DNA of 64,000 nt from Nitrospirillum iridis (GTDB taxonomy: Bacteria > Pseudomonadota > Alphaproteobacteria > Azospirillales > Azospirillaceae): NCBI RefSeq assembly GCF_014205765.1, contig NZ_JACIIZ010000007.1:1-64000 (forward strand), read 5' to 3'. The position numbers and the translations under genes were made by a program. The notes under the pieces were generated by a model, which saw only the letters and a program-made list of their open reading frames with translations, searched no databases and was not told the origin of the DNA. Shown here one piece after another: positions 51,572 to 59,954 of this stretch. Position 1 is the first letter of the stretch; each line of letters starts with the position of its first letter.

Positions 51572-53626
51572 ATGGCCAGCATCGCCCAAGCCCTGGAAGA
51601 AGCCCTGCGCCATCACCGTGACGGCGCCCTGGGCCACGCGGAGGTGATTTACCGCCGCATATTGGCGGTATCGCCGGAGGAAGGCGACGCCCTGAACCTG
51701 CTGGCCGTGCTATGCTTGCAGACCGGCCGGGCGGGGGAAGCGTTGAGCCTATCCACCCACGCCACCCAGGTAACCCCGGACGCCCCATCGTTCCACGTCA
51801 CGCGCGCCGACGCCGCGGCGGCCACAGGCCAGCCCGCGCTGGAGGCCACATGCCTGGCCCAGACCCTGGCGCTGAATCCGGCGGCACCGCAAGCGGCATC
51901 CTGGCAGCGCCGGCGGGGCCGCGCCCTGGTGACGACGGGGGATATCCCGGCCGGCCTGCAGGCCCTACGGTCGGCGGCGGCGTTGGCGCCCGAGGACATC
52001 GACATCCTGGACGATCTGGCGGTCATGCTGAACCGTGCCGGCGCGCTTGACGAAGCGGAAACCCACTTCATTGAGATCCTGCGCCGGCAACCGGGCCATG
52101 CCGGCGCCACCCGCAACCTGGCCAGCCTGTGGCTGAACCGCGCCGCGAGCCATCTGGCGGCCGATGAACCTGCCGAGGCGGCCGCCCTGGCCCGCCGGGC
52201 GGTGGACCTGGATCCCGGCCGTCGCGACGGCTGGGCCCGCCTGGGTCTGGCGCTGATGGGATTGAACCGCCCGCAGTTGGCCGGCGACGCCCTGCGGCGC
52301 GCGCTGCCCCTGCCCGGACCGATGGACGAGACGGCGGAAATCCTGATCAACCTGGGCTTCACCGAGACTCGTCAGGGTCGCTTCGCCGAAGCGGAGGCCG
52401 CGCTGGCCCAGGCGCTGGCCCTGGCACCTGGCCGGGTAGAAGCATTGAACCACAAGGGCATCCTGCTTCATGCCCAGGGCCGTCTGGCCGAGGCGGCGGA
52501 GGTCCTGGGCCGCGCCATCACCGCGGCCCCCCATGATCATCGGCCCCTGACCAACCTGGGCACCGTGCTGCGGGACCTGGGTGATGACCAGGCTGCCGAG
52601 ACCCATTATGCCCGGGCCCTGGCCCTCGCGCCGGATGAGCCCGCCGTGCACTGGCAGCGGTCGTTGGCGCGCCTGATGGCGGGCGACATGGCCGTGGGCT
52701 GGCGGGAGTATGAATGGCGCCACCGTACGGGCCAGATGGGCCCCTTGGATCCCGCCTTGGCCGCCATCCCGGAATGGCGCGGCCCAGGCCACCAGGGCCG
52801 CGCCGGCCTGCGCCTGCTGCTGCATGCCGAACAGGGCCATGGCGATACCCTGCAATTCGTGCGCTACGCCCCGCTGCTGGCGGCGGCGGGCGCCCGGATG
52901 GGACTGCGCCAGGTGGGATTGAAAGTGCAGCCGGCGCTGACGCGGTTGATGGCGTCCAGCTTCCCGGGGCTGACCATCCTGCCAGCCGATGCCCGGCCGG
53001 ACCCGGCTGACTGGGACGCCCGAATCTCCCTCATGGGACTGCCTTACCGCCTGGGCACCACCCTGGACACCATTCCCGCCGACTGTCCCTATCTGACCCC
53101 GCCACCCGGGAACGGGTGGCGAACCCGGTTGGCCCAGACCATACCGGCAGGCTCGCGGGCGGTGGGACTGGTCTGGGCGGGGGACCCCCGGCCGGATGAT
53201 CCGGTATCGGCCTTGATCGACCGGCGGCGCAGCCTGGCGCTGACCGCACTGGCCCCCCTGGCGACCGTCGGCGGCGTCCGCTTCATCAGCCTGCAAAAAG
53301 GTGCGCCGGCGGGGCAGGCGTCCGCCGCACCGTTCCCCCTGCTGGACTGGACGGCGGAGTTGCGGGATTTCGCTGACACGGCCGCCCTGGTGGCCTGCCT
53401 CGATCTGGTCATCACCGTGGATACGGCGGTGGCCCACTTGGCTGGCGCCCTGGGCCGGCCGGTTTGGGTATTGTCGCGCGCGGACGGGTGCTGGCGTTGG
53501 TTGCGCGATCGGGTGGACAGCCCCTGGTATCCCTCGATGCGGCTCTATCGCCAGCAGGACTGGGATGACTGGTCCACCACCGTCCGACAGGTTGCCGACG
53601 ATCTGGTTGCACTGACAGGTCATTGA
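51572..53626 (+). CDS. TPR glycosyltransferase, FlmG-like, paralogue 1
   Basis: The 684-residue protein has about ten TPR units in the N-terminal half (MASIAQALEEALRHHRDGAL, then repeats such as ALNLLAVLCLQTGRAGEALS and PLTNLGTVLRDLGDDQAAET). The C-terminal GT9/GT41-like domain (about 395-680) ends with ITVDTAVAHLAGALGRPVWV (Asp617) and WYPSMRLYRQQDWDDW. Caulobacter FlmG has this plan: its TPRs bind flagellin and its transferase adds pseudaminic acid-type sugars. Position near flagellin supports the same role here. GGAG lies about ten bases before the ATG. Glycosyl donor unknown. Confidence 0.8.
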   Translation: MASIAQALEEALRHHRDGALGHAEVIYRRILAVSPEEGDALNLLAVLCLQTGRAGEALSLSTHATQVTPDAPSFHVTRADAAAATGQPALEATCLAQTLALNPAAPQAASWQRRRGRALVTTGDIPAGLQALRSAAALAPEDIDILDDLAVMLNRAGALDEAETHFIEILRRQPGHAGATRNLASLWLNRAASHLAADEPAEAAALARRAVDLDPGRRDGWARLGLALMGLNRPQLAGDALRRALPLPGPMDETAEILINLGFTETRQGRFAEAEAALAQALALAPGRVEALNHKGILLHAQGRLAEAAEVLGRAITAAPHDHRPLTNLGTVLRDLGDDQAAETHYARALALAPDEPAVHWQRSLARLMAGDMAVGWREYEWRHRTGQMGPLDPALAAIPEWRGPGHQGRAGLRLLLHAEQGHGDTLQFVRYAPLLAAAGARMGLRQVGLKVQPALTRLMASSFPGLTILPADARPDPADWDARISLMGLPYRLGTTLDTIPADCPYLTPPPGNGWRTRLAQTIPAGSRAVGLVWAGDPRPDDPVSALIDRRRSLALTALAPLATVGGVRFISLQKGAPAGQASAAPFPLLDWTAELRDFADTAALVACLDLVITVDTAVAHLAGALGRPVWVLSRADGCWRWLRDRVDSPWYPSMRLYRQQDWDDWSTTVRQVADDLVALTGH

Positions 53627-53974
53627 AAATATTGACTTAAACCAGGTACGCCACGGGCAACGGCAGCCGGGCGCCATCGCCTTGATCGCGCTCAGGGTGG
53701 GGTGGGGTCCTATCCTGACGGTAGAGTTGCGAAAAAAATTTGTGCGACGGCGTCAATTTTGTTAAAGTTGTTGTTGAAAAATTTACTGTGGCGTGAATCC
53801 GCCACCCCCGCCCACCCTCTCCCCGGCTTTTCCTAAGGACACGTCCAAAGGAAGACCCCCTGGAGCCAAAGGTGGAATAAGGGGATTGAACCGATGTCTT
53901 CCTGGCCTGCGGCGTCCTTCTATTGAGGGGACGGCGAATATTTCCCATTGTCTCCTAACCAAGGACCCGAGTCC
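53627..53974 (+). promoter_or_regulatory. Promoter region of the FlaG-like gene
   Basis: No gene is visible. The stretch 53720-53800 is markedly AT-rich (GAAAAAAATTTG, GTTAAAGTTGTTGTTGAAAA). TGACGGTAGAGTTGC (53718-53732) has the spacing of a sigma-54 element (TGGCACG-N4-TTGC) but with GA for GG, and nearly recurs upstream of flagellin. AAGGA precedes the ATG at 53975. Confidence 0.45.
53718..53732 (+). promoter_or_regulatory. Shared motif TGACGGTA-N3-TTG, upstream of the FlaG-like gene
   Basis: TGACGGTAGAGTTGC has the same TGACGGTA-N3-TTG string as 57086-57100 before flagellin. It may be a flagellar promoter or activator site; sigma-54-like spacing is present but the -24 GG is GA. Confidence 0.35.
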
Positions 53975-54583
53975 ATGGCACTGGATGGCGTGTTAAGCAC
54001 TGGCTCCCTGTATGCGCAGGTCCCCAACGGGAACCTGACGGCGGCTTATGCCTCCAGCGACACCGCGACTGAAACAGCCGGCAATGCGGCCAGCGGCGGG
54101 ACGAGCGCCGGCGCCACCCGTGCCGGTGGGACGGGATCATCGGAAGATGCGGCCTCCCGGTTTTCAGCACCCGCCTACATCAGTCCTGTCGTCAATTATG
54201 ACAGCCAGGCGGCCATCGCCGTTACCGAGTTCCGCGACAGCGTGACCGGTGCCGTGGATTACCAGATCCCGTCGCGTCAGGTGGTGGAGCAATACCGCCT
54301 GCGGGCCGCCGGCTCGCCACGCTACCAGGGTGGCACCACCCTTTTACCAGCCGAGGTGACGGCCCCATCGCGCGACCAGCCGACAGCCGGGGGGGCACCA
54401 GACCGGACGGCCAGCACGGGAAGCGGAACGGCGGGCACCGCGGCGGGCGGAACGGATGCCGGGTCCGGCACGTCCACCGCCGGAACAGGCGCCAGTGGCG
54501 GATCGGGCGGTGCCGTGATCAGCCCCACCGTGGCCGCCATCACCCTGGGTGCTGCGGCGGCGTCCGTGAACGTGGTCGCCTGA
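53975..54583 (+). CDS. FlaG-like protein with low-complexity C-terminus
   Basis: The 202-residue protein has a disordered Gly/Ala/Ser/Thr-rich N-terminal part (residues 20-65) and a short conserved domain, VVNYDSQAAIAVTEFRDSVT, GAVDYQIPSRQVVEQYR (about 75-115). The pattern D-x-x-T-G-x-V-x-Q-I-P is like flagellar FlaG proteins. A Gly/Thr/Ser-rich tail (about 130-185) and a hydrophobic end (VISPTVAAITLGAAAASVNV) follow. No signal peptide is seen. It sits between two FlmG-like genes and before flagellin, which supports a filament-related role. AAGGA lies ten bases before the ATG at 53975. The call rests on one short motif and context. Confidence 0.5.
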   Translation: MALDGVLSTGSLYAQVPNGNLTAAYASSDTATETAGNAASGGTSAGATRAGGTGSSEDAASRFSAPAYISPVVNYDSQAAIAVTEFRDSVTGAVDYQIPSRQVVEQYRLRAAGSPRYQGGTTLLPAEVTAPSRDQPTAGGAPDRTASTGSGTAGTAAGGTDAGSGTSTAGTGASGGSGGAVISPTVAAITLGAAAASVNVVA

Positions 54584-54611
54584 CCTCCCGCCTCGGCTTC
54601 TCGTCATCCCT

Positions 54612-54705
54612 CGGCCGGCTATTGTGGGCCGCGTTTAATCGGAACCACCGCCGGCTATAGCTCAGTCTGTCCGCGAGCAGATCGCCTGCTTTCCGCTTCG
54701 CCGGG
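54612..54705. repeat. Dispersed palindromic repeat, copy C
   Basis: GGCCGGCTATTGTGGGCCGC, then GTTTAATCGGAACCACCG, then CCGGCTATAGCTCAGTCTGT and CCGCGAGCAGATCGCCTG. The core and right arm match copy A at 5336 almost base for base; the left arm has about four changes. It lies between the FlaG-like and the second FlmG-like gene. Confidence 0.75.
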
Positions 54706-54796
54706 CATCCCGAACCTCCCCTTCCGCTATTTGCTTTGAACCGGGCGGCCGCTACGGCGATGCTGCGGGGCACGCAGCATGAGGACCGGGCGCACC

Positions 54797-57034
54797 ATGG
54801 CCACCGTTGAACAGGCGCTGAAGCTGGCGCTGGAACACCATGAGGCCGGCCGCCTGGCCGAAGCCGAGATTCTCTATGGCCGTGTGGTGGCTGTGGCCCC
54901 CGGCCACGTGCAAGCGCTTTATCTCTGGGGCATGGTGGCCCATCTGCGGGGCGACGACAACGCGGCCGTGACCCGGCTGGAGCGGGCCCGCCGCCTGGCG
55001 CCGGACGCCGACGCCATCCTGACCCTGTTGGCCGCCGCGCAGCAGGGCCTGGGACGGCGGGACGCGGCCGAAGCCCTGTATCGGCAGGTGCTGACGACCG
55101 AACCCGGCCACGCCCAAGCCGCCGGTGCGCTGGGCGCGCTGCTGCTGGCCGCAGGCCGGCCAGCGGAAGCGCTGGCCCCTTTGGCCACGGCCATGGCGGG
55201 AGCCCCTCAGGCGGCGGAACACCCCTACGCGCGCGCGCAAGCCCTGGACGCCCTGGGGCGGCAAACGGAAGCGACAGCGGATTACGAGGCCACGCTCCGC
55301 CTCGCTCCCGGCTTCGTGCCGGCCCAGGCGGGGTTGGGGTTGGCGCTTGACCGGCTGAGCCGGCCCGATCAGGCGGCCGCGGCGCTGGAGCGGGTGGTTC
55401 GGGCGGTCCCTGCCGGCCATCCGCAGGCCAGCCACCCACAGGTGGCCGCCGCCCGTGCCGCGCTGTCCCGCATCCAGGAAACACGCGCCACCCTCTTGCG
55501 CGATCAGGGACAGCCCGATGCCGCCATTCCTGTGCACCAGCAGGCGTTGGCCACACTTCGCGACGGCGGGCTGGCCCCGGCCCCAGACCTGTGGAACAGC
55601 CTGGGTGTCAGCCAGTTGGCGGCGGGCCGGGTGGCCGACGCGGTGGCGGCCTTCCAGGCGGCCGTGGACGCCGATCCACGCTACGGCGAGGCGCTGTCCA
55701 ACCTGGGCAACGCGCTGAAGGCGGCCAAGCGACTGGATGAAGCCGTCGACAGCTACCGCCGGGCGCTGGCCCTGTTCCCCAGGGTGGCGGAGATTCATAC
55801 CAATCTGGGCACCGCGCTGGCCGAGTTGAGCAGGCCCACGGAGGCCCTGGCCGCTTATGAGGAGGCGGTGCGCCTGAACCCCGCCTTCATTGGCGGCTGG
55901 CTCAACGTCGGCATGGGCCGGCGGGGGGTGGGCGACCTGGACGGCGCGGTCGAGGCCTATGGCCGGGCGCTGGCGCTGGACCCGAGCTTCCACCGCGCCT
56001 GGACCGCCCTCGGCGCCGCCTTGTACGATCTGGGCCGCTTCGAGGACGCGGCCCAGGCGGCGGAAAAGGCCCTGGCGCTCAAACCCGACAGCGTGGAGGC
56101 CAACTGGAATCTGGGGCTGGTGGCGCTGCTGCTGGGCCGCCATGCCCAGGGGTGGCCGCTCTATGAATGGCGTCGCCACAGCCGCACCAACCCCTTGCGC
56201 ACGTTCGACGTCCCCGCGTGGGACGGGGCGCCGTTTCCGGGACGCACCCTGCTCGTCCATATCGAACAGGGGCTGGGCGACATGCTGATGATAGCGCGCT
56301 ATCTGCCACTGGTGGCGGCGCGGGGGGGCCGGTTGCTGGTGGAAACGCCACCGGACCTGGCGGCCCTGTTCCAAGGCATGGTCCAACCCGGCCGGCTGGA
56401 TCTGGCGCCCACCGACCGCCCCCTGCCCCCTTTTGATCTGCAATGCCCGGTCATGAGCCTGCCGGGACTGTTCCGCGCCGGTATCGACCCCATCCCGGCC
56501 GGGGTCCCCTATCTATCGGTGGACGAGGGCCGCCGGACCCACTGGCGGGACCGGTTGGCTGGCGGCGGCACCCTTAAGGTGGCGCTGGTCTGGGCGGGCA
56601 ACCCCAATTTCACCGGCGATCGCTGGCGGTCGCCCCGCCTGCCCGCGTTCGCCCCGGTGCTACGGGTGCCGGGGGTGCGGTTCTTCAGCATACAGATGGG
56701 GGATGGGCGGCGTGATTTGGAAGGTGCCGACCTGCCGGCGGGGTTCACCGATCTTGGCCCCGACATCGCCGATTTCGCCGACACCGCCGCCATCCTGACC
56801 GAAGCTGATCTGCTGATCAGTTCCTGCACGGCGCCTGTGCATTTGGCCGGTGCCCTGGGCCGGCCGGTGTGGGTCGTTTTGCCGCAGGCGCCCGATTGGC
56901 GCTGGGGCCTGGGCGCCTGTGATAGCGCCTGGTACCCAACCGCCCGCCTCTTCAGACAGGAGGGCCGTGGCGATTGGCGGGCCGTGATGCGGCGTGTGGC
57001 CGGCGAGCTGACGGAATTGGCCGGGTTGCTTTAA
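54797..57034 (+). CDS. TPR glycosyltransferase, FlmG-like, paralogue 2
   Basis: The 745-residue protein has an N-terminal TPR array (MATVEQALKLALEHHEAGRL, ALYLWGMVAHLRGDDNAAVT, ALSNLGNALKAAKRLDEAVD, WNLGLVALLLGRHAQGWPLY; about residues 1-470). A GT9/GT41-like domain (about 475-745) follows with PFPGRTLLVHIEQGLGDMLM, ISSCTAPVHLAGALGRPVWV and WYPTARLFRQEGRGDW. In the motif where paralogue 1 has VDTAVAHLAG, this one has SCTAPVHLAG (Cys677 for Asp), a notable change. The ATG at 54797 aligns with the start of paralogue 1; ATG 54779 is possible. It ends 186 bases before flagellin and probably modifies it. Confidence 0.8.
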   Translation: MATVEQALKLALEHHEAGRLAEAEILYGRVVAVAPGHVQALYLWGMVAHLRGDDNAAVTRLERARRLAPDADAILTLLAAAQQGLGRRDAAEALYRQVLTTEPGHAQAAGALGALLLAAGRPAEALAPLATAMAGAPQAAEHPYARAQALDALGRQTEATADYEATLRLAPGFVPAQAGLGLALDRLSRPDQAAAALERVVRAVPAGHPQASHPQVAAARAALSRIQETRATLLRDQGQPDAAIPVHQQALATLRDGGLAPAPDLWNSLGVSQLAAGRVADAVAAFQAAVDADPRYGEALSNLGNALKAAKRLDEAVDSYRRALALFPRVAEIHTNLGTALAELSRPTEALAAYEEAVRLNPAFIGGWLNVGMGRRGVGDLDGAVEAYGRALALDPSFHRAWTALGAALYDLGRFEDAAQAAEKALALKPDSVEANWNLGLVALLLGRHAQGWPLYEWRRHSRTNPLRTFDVPAWDGAPFPGRTLLVHIEQGLGDMLMIARYLPLVAARGGRLLVETPPDLAALFQGMVQPGRLDLAPTDRPLPPFDLQCPVMSLPGLFRAGIDPIPAGVPYLSVDEGRRTHWRDRLAGGGTLKVALVWAGNPNFTGDRWRSPRLPAFAPVLRVPGVRFFSIQMGDGRRDLEGADLPAGFTDLGPDIADFADTAAILTEADLLISSCTAPVHLAGALGRPVWVVLPQAPDWRWGLGACDSAWYPTARLFRQEGRGDWRAVMRRVAGELTELAGLL

Positions 57035-57085
57035 GAGATTTTCAATGATCGGGGATATATTCAGGTCTGGCGGTGAGGCACGGCA

Positions 57086-57100
57086 TGACGGTAACCTTGA
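57086..57100 (+). promoter_or_regulatory. Shared motif TGACGGTA-N3-TTG, upstream of flagellin
   Basis: TGACGGTAACCTTGA lies 121 bases before the flagellin ATG and shares TGACGGTA-N3-TTG with 53718-53732. AT-rich sequence (57115-57130, CTAAAATTTTATCAATC) follows, where a sigma-28-like -35 could also lie. Confidence 0.35.
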
Positions 57101-57220
57101 TTGAAGCGGACCCGATATCTAAAATTTTATCAATCACGCCTTGACTCCACCGCCGAAACACGTCATCTCTAAGGCTGTCCGAAAAATTCGGGCGACTCAT
57201 ACCCTCCAAAGGAGATTATT

Positions 57221-59074
57221 ATGTCTGACGCCGTTCAGCTTTCTTCCAGCATGCGGACCAACCTGCTGCTGCTGCAGCAGACGAATACGTCTACCGCCAA
57301 GCTGGAAAACCAGCTGTCGACCGGTAACAAGGTCAACACCGCCCTTGACGGTCCGACCGCGTATTTCGCCGCGCAGAGCCTTAATCAGCGCGCAAGCGAT
57401 CTGTCCACCCTGAAGGATGCGATGACGCAAGCCGTCAGCACCATCAAGGCGGGTAACCAGGGCATCACCTCCGTTCAGTCTCTCGTTGGCCAAGCCCAGG
57501 GCTTGCTAACCAGCGCCTATGCCAACTTGGGCACCGACGCGAGCTCCATTTCGACTCGTAAGTCCCTGGCGACACAGTTCAACGCGATCAAGGACCAAAT
57601 CGACAAGCTGGCTGGCGACAGCGGCTATTCAGGCAAGAATCTCGTCGCCGGCAACGGCCAAGGCTTCGCCGCGACGTCCACGTCGGTGGCGACGGCCAAC
57701 TCGATCACGGCGATTTCGAACGCCAAGGTCACGAACATCGTTTCGGCCGACACCTACTCGATCCGCGTCAGCGGCACGGGTGCCGTCACCGGCGCCGCCG
57801 GCGACATCGCCGACGCCCAGACCAATCGCGGCCTGTTCGGCCTGAAGGTGTCCGGTACGCTGAGCAGCACCGCCGGCAACTTCTCCGACGTGTCGATCGC
57901 CATCCGCGGCGCCGTGGGCCAGACCCGCAGCGTGGTGGTCACGGAAGGCGACGAGTCGCGGACCATCAACTTCTTCGACAACACCCAGTCCGTCTCCAAC
58001 ACGTTGAGCACCGCCGGCACCTCCGGCGTCAAGCAGCTGTCCACGCTGACCATCACCGGCAACGTCGATCAGGGCGATACCTTCACCGCCACGGTCAACG
58101 GTCGCACGTTCACGTACAGCGCCTCGGCCGGTGACGTGACCGCCACGGACTCCGCCAGCCGTGAAAACGCCGTCGCCAAGGGTTTGCGGGCCGCCGTCAA
58201 CTCGGGGCTGGCCGCCTCGGGCTACACGATCGGTACGGTCAGCGGCACCACCAACACCTTCACCATCCAGGCGCAGTCGGCGACCGGTACCGCCAACACC
58301 TTCACCCTGGGCACCTCGGCGTCCAACGCCCTGACCAAGGACATCTCCCTGTCCTTCTCGTCCGGCACCGTGGTTTCGTTCACCATCGACCGCAAGTCGC
58401 TGGAAGCGCTGGGCACCGCCGGCAACGGTACGTCCAGCATCGAAAAGAATGTGGACATTTCGGTGACCGCGACGGACCTGAACGGCGTCTCCGTGACCCG
58501 TTCCGGCGCCAACGAGCGGGGCAGTGCGAAGCTGGCGGATGGTGAGAACGCCTTCGCCTTCGATACCGGCACCGTTCGCCTGAACGTGGCCGCAAAGAAC
58601 GTCCTGCAGGCTGCCAGCGCAAGCGGTGCCGCCAACATCTCGACCGCGCAGACCACTGCGGCCGGGACGCAGAACGATCTCAGCGTCCAGTTCAACCAGA
58701 ACAACACTAGCGGCCTGACCGTGGCGGCGACTAACATCACCACCTCGGGCCAGGGCCTTGCCATCGACTATGCCCAGAACGACTTCCTGGACCGTTCGGA
58801 CATTGACAAGGCGCAGGCCCAGCTGACCAACGCCACCAACGTTCTGCGCTCCGCCTCTCAGACGCTGAGCACCAACCTGAACATCATTCAGACCCGTTCG
58901 GACTTCACCGACGCGTTCAACAATGTGTTGCAGGACGGCGCCAACAACCTGACGCAGGTCGACCAGAACGCCGCTGGCGCCCAGTTGCTGGCCCTGCAGA
59001 CCAAGCAGTCGCTGGGTGTCACCACCCTGTCCTTGGCCAACCAGGCTCAGCAGTCCATCCTCAAGCTGTTCTAA
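57221..59074 (+). CDS. Flagellin
   Basis: The 617-residue flagellin has conserved D0/D1 ends. The N-terminal helix region is SSSMRTNLLLLQQTNTSTAK, LENQLSTGNKVNTALDGPTA, then YFAAQSLNQRASDLSTLKDA (residues about 8-150). The C-terminal region is FLDRSDIDKAQAQLTNATNV ... LQTKQSLGVTTLSLANQAQQ, then SILKLF (about 520-617). The middle 350 residues are Ser/Thr/Ala-rich (for example GTGAVTGAAGDIADAQTNRG, TFTATVNGRTFTYSASAGD) and form the surface-exposed D2/D3 part, a likely target for O-glycosylation by the FlmG-like proteins upstream. AAAGGAGATTATT precedes the ATG. The start differs from the common MSLVINTN type. Confidence 0.93.
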   Translation: MSDAVQLSSSMRTNLLLLQQTNTSTAKLENQLSTGNKVNTALDGPTAYFAAQSLNQRASDLSTLKDAMTQAVSTIKAGNQGITSVQSLVGQAQGLLTSAYANLGTDASSISTRKSLATQFNAIKDQIDKLAGDSGYSGKNLVAGNGQGFAATSTSVATANSITAISNAKVTNIVSADTYSIRVSGTGAVTGAAGDIADAQTNRGLFGLKVSGTLSSTAGNFSDVSIAIRGAVGQTRSVVVTEGDESRTINFFDNTQSVSNTLSTAGTSGVKQLSTLTITGNVDQGDTFTATVNGRTFTYSASAGDVTATDSASRENAVAKGLRAAVNSGLAASGYTIGTVSGTTNTFTIQAQSATGTANTFTLGTSASNALTKDISLSFSSGTVVSFTIDRKSLEALGTAGNGTSSIEKNVDISVTATDLNGVSVTRSGANERGSAKLADGENAFAFDTGTVRLNVAAKNVLQAASASGAANISTAQTTAAGTQNDLSVQFNQNNTSGLTVAATNITTSGQGLAIDYAQNDFLDRSDIDKAQAQLTNATNVLRSASQTLSTNLNIIQTRSDFTDAFNNVLQDGANNLTQVDQNAAGAQLLALQTKQSLGVTTLSLANQAQQSILKLF

Positions 59075-59100
59075 TAGACCAGCGAGCGCCTGGAAGTACG

Positions 59101-59138
59101 AAGGTGGCGGACGGCAACGTCCGCCACCTTTTTTTTGG
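59101..59138 (+). terminator. Rho-independent terminator of flagellin
   Basis: AAGGTGGCGGAC pairs perfectly with GTCCGCCACCTT around GGCAAC, then TTTTTT. A strong stop fits a highly expressed gene and leaves flbT to its own promoter. Confidence 0.92.
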
Positions 59139-59321
59139 GCCCTTCTTTTTGGACACGACGGTTTTTTGGTGACCGGACGGGGTCGGCTGCCGTAATTCGT
59201 ACAGGGTGCGCATAGGATCGCCAGCCGTGGTGATCCCATCCGTTTAAGGTTTGCCCGGGTCAGGTTCCCCCGATCTGGATTCGGGTTTGGGTACAGCGTC
59301 TCCAAGGAAGGAATGCCCCCC

Positions 59322-59774
59322 GTGCCACTGAAACTGGTGCTACGCCCGGGTGAGAAGCTGATCGTCAACGGCGCCGTCATCGGCATCGGCGATCATCCCG
59401 TTTCGTTGTTCTTCTACAATAAGGTGAATTTCCTGCGTGGCCGGGAAATCCTGAAGGAAGAGAACTGCGACACCATCGAAAAGCGGCTCTATTTCATCAT
59501 CCAGCTGATCTACATCTTCCCCGAAGATGCCGCGACGAACATGGAGCATTTCGGCACCATCCTGGAAGAAGCCCGCATCCAGCATCCGGATAAGGCCGCC
59601 TTGTTCGATGAGGTGCGGTCCTTGGTGCAGGAGGGCAACAACTACCGCGCGCTGAAGCTGTGCCGGAAGCTGTTCGATATCAAAGAAACGGCCGACGCCC
59701 CTGCGGCGCCCAGGCCCCCGGTGGAGGTGGTGCGCCGCCGCCGCCGGATCCCCGCCCCTGCGGCCGAGGAATAA
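59322..59774 (+). CDS. flbT: Flagellar biosynthesis repressor FlbT
   Basis: The 150-residue protein matches FlbT, which in Caulobacter binds the flagellin mRNA leader and lowers its stability until hook assembly is done. The family start is MPLKLVLRPGEKLIVNGAVI, followed by HPVSLFFYNKVNFLRGREIL, TIEKRLYFIIQLIYIFPEDA and a basic tail (VEVVRRRRRIPAP). The start is the GTG at 59322, not the ATG at 59313: AAGGAAGGA lies nine bases before the GTG, and FlbT proteins begin M-P-L-K-L. The usual partner gene flaF is not seen in the window. Confidence 0.9.
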   Translation: MPLKLVLRPGEKLIVNGAVIGIGDHPVSLFFYNKVNFLRGREILKEENCDTIEKRLYFIIQLIYIFPEDAATNMEHFGTILEEARIQHPDKAALFDEVRSLVQEGNNYRALKLCRKLFDIKETADAPAAPRPPVEVVRRRRRIPAPAAEE

Positions 59775-59903
59775 CAGCGGCACGAGATTCTGACTCGCGC
59801 CGCTGTAGCCCGCGACTGCGGGCCCCGGAGCTTTCCGGGGAGCGTAGCGGACTGGAAAGCGAGGAAGCCAAGCGACCGGATGGTCGCGACCGGCGATTGA
59901 GGG

Positions 59904-59935
59904 ACGGCATTTGACCGGTCACGATCAAATGCCGT
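59904..59935. terminator. Perfect hairpin between flbT and the minus-strand acyl operon
   Basis: ACGGCATTTGA pairs perfectly with TCAAATGCCGT around CCGGTCACGA. Its place between convergent genes suggests a shared terminator, though no T run follows. Confidence 0.5.
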
Positions 59936-59954
59936 TGATAAGACCGCCCCCGAC

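Noticed and set aside
53718-53732. A canonical sigma-54 promoter before the FlaG-like gene
   Set aside because: The spacing fits but the essential -24 GG reads GA, so I report only a shared motif of unknown type.
53637-53948. 103-codon minus-strand frame before the FlaG-like gene
   Set aside because: It spans an AT-rich promoter-like region, lacks start signals and has no motif.
59313-59321. ATG at 59313 as the start of FlbT
   Set aside because: It would sit directly on the Shine-Dalgarno; the GTG at 59322 has ideal spacing and gives the family N-terminus M-P-L-K-L.
57629-59386. 585-codon minus-strand frame opposite flagellin
   Set aside because: Antisense shadow; the plus-strand flagellin has conserved ends, SD and terminator.
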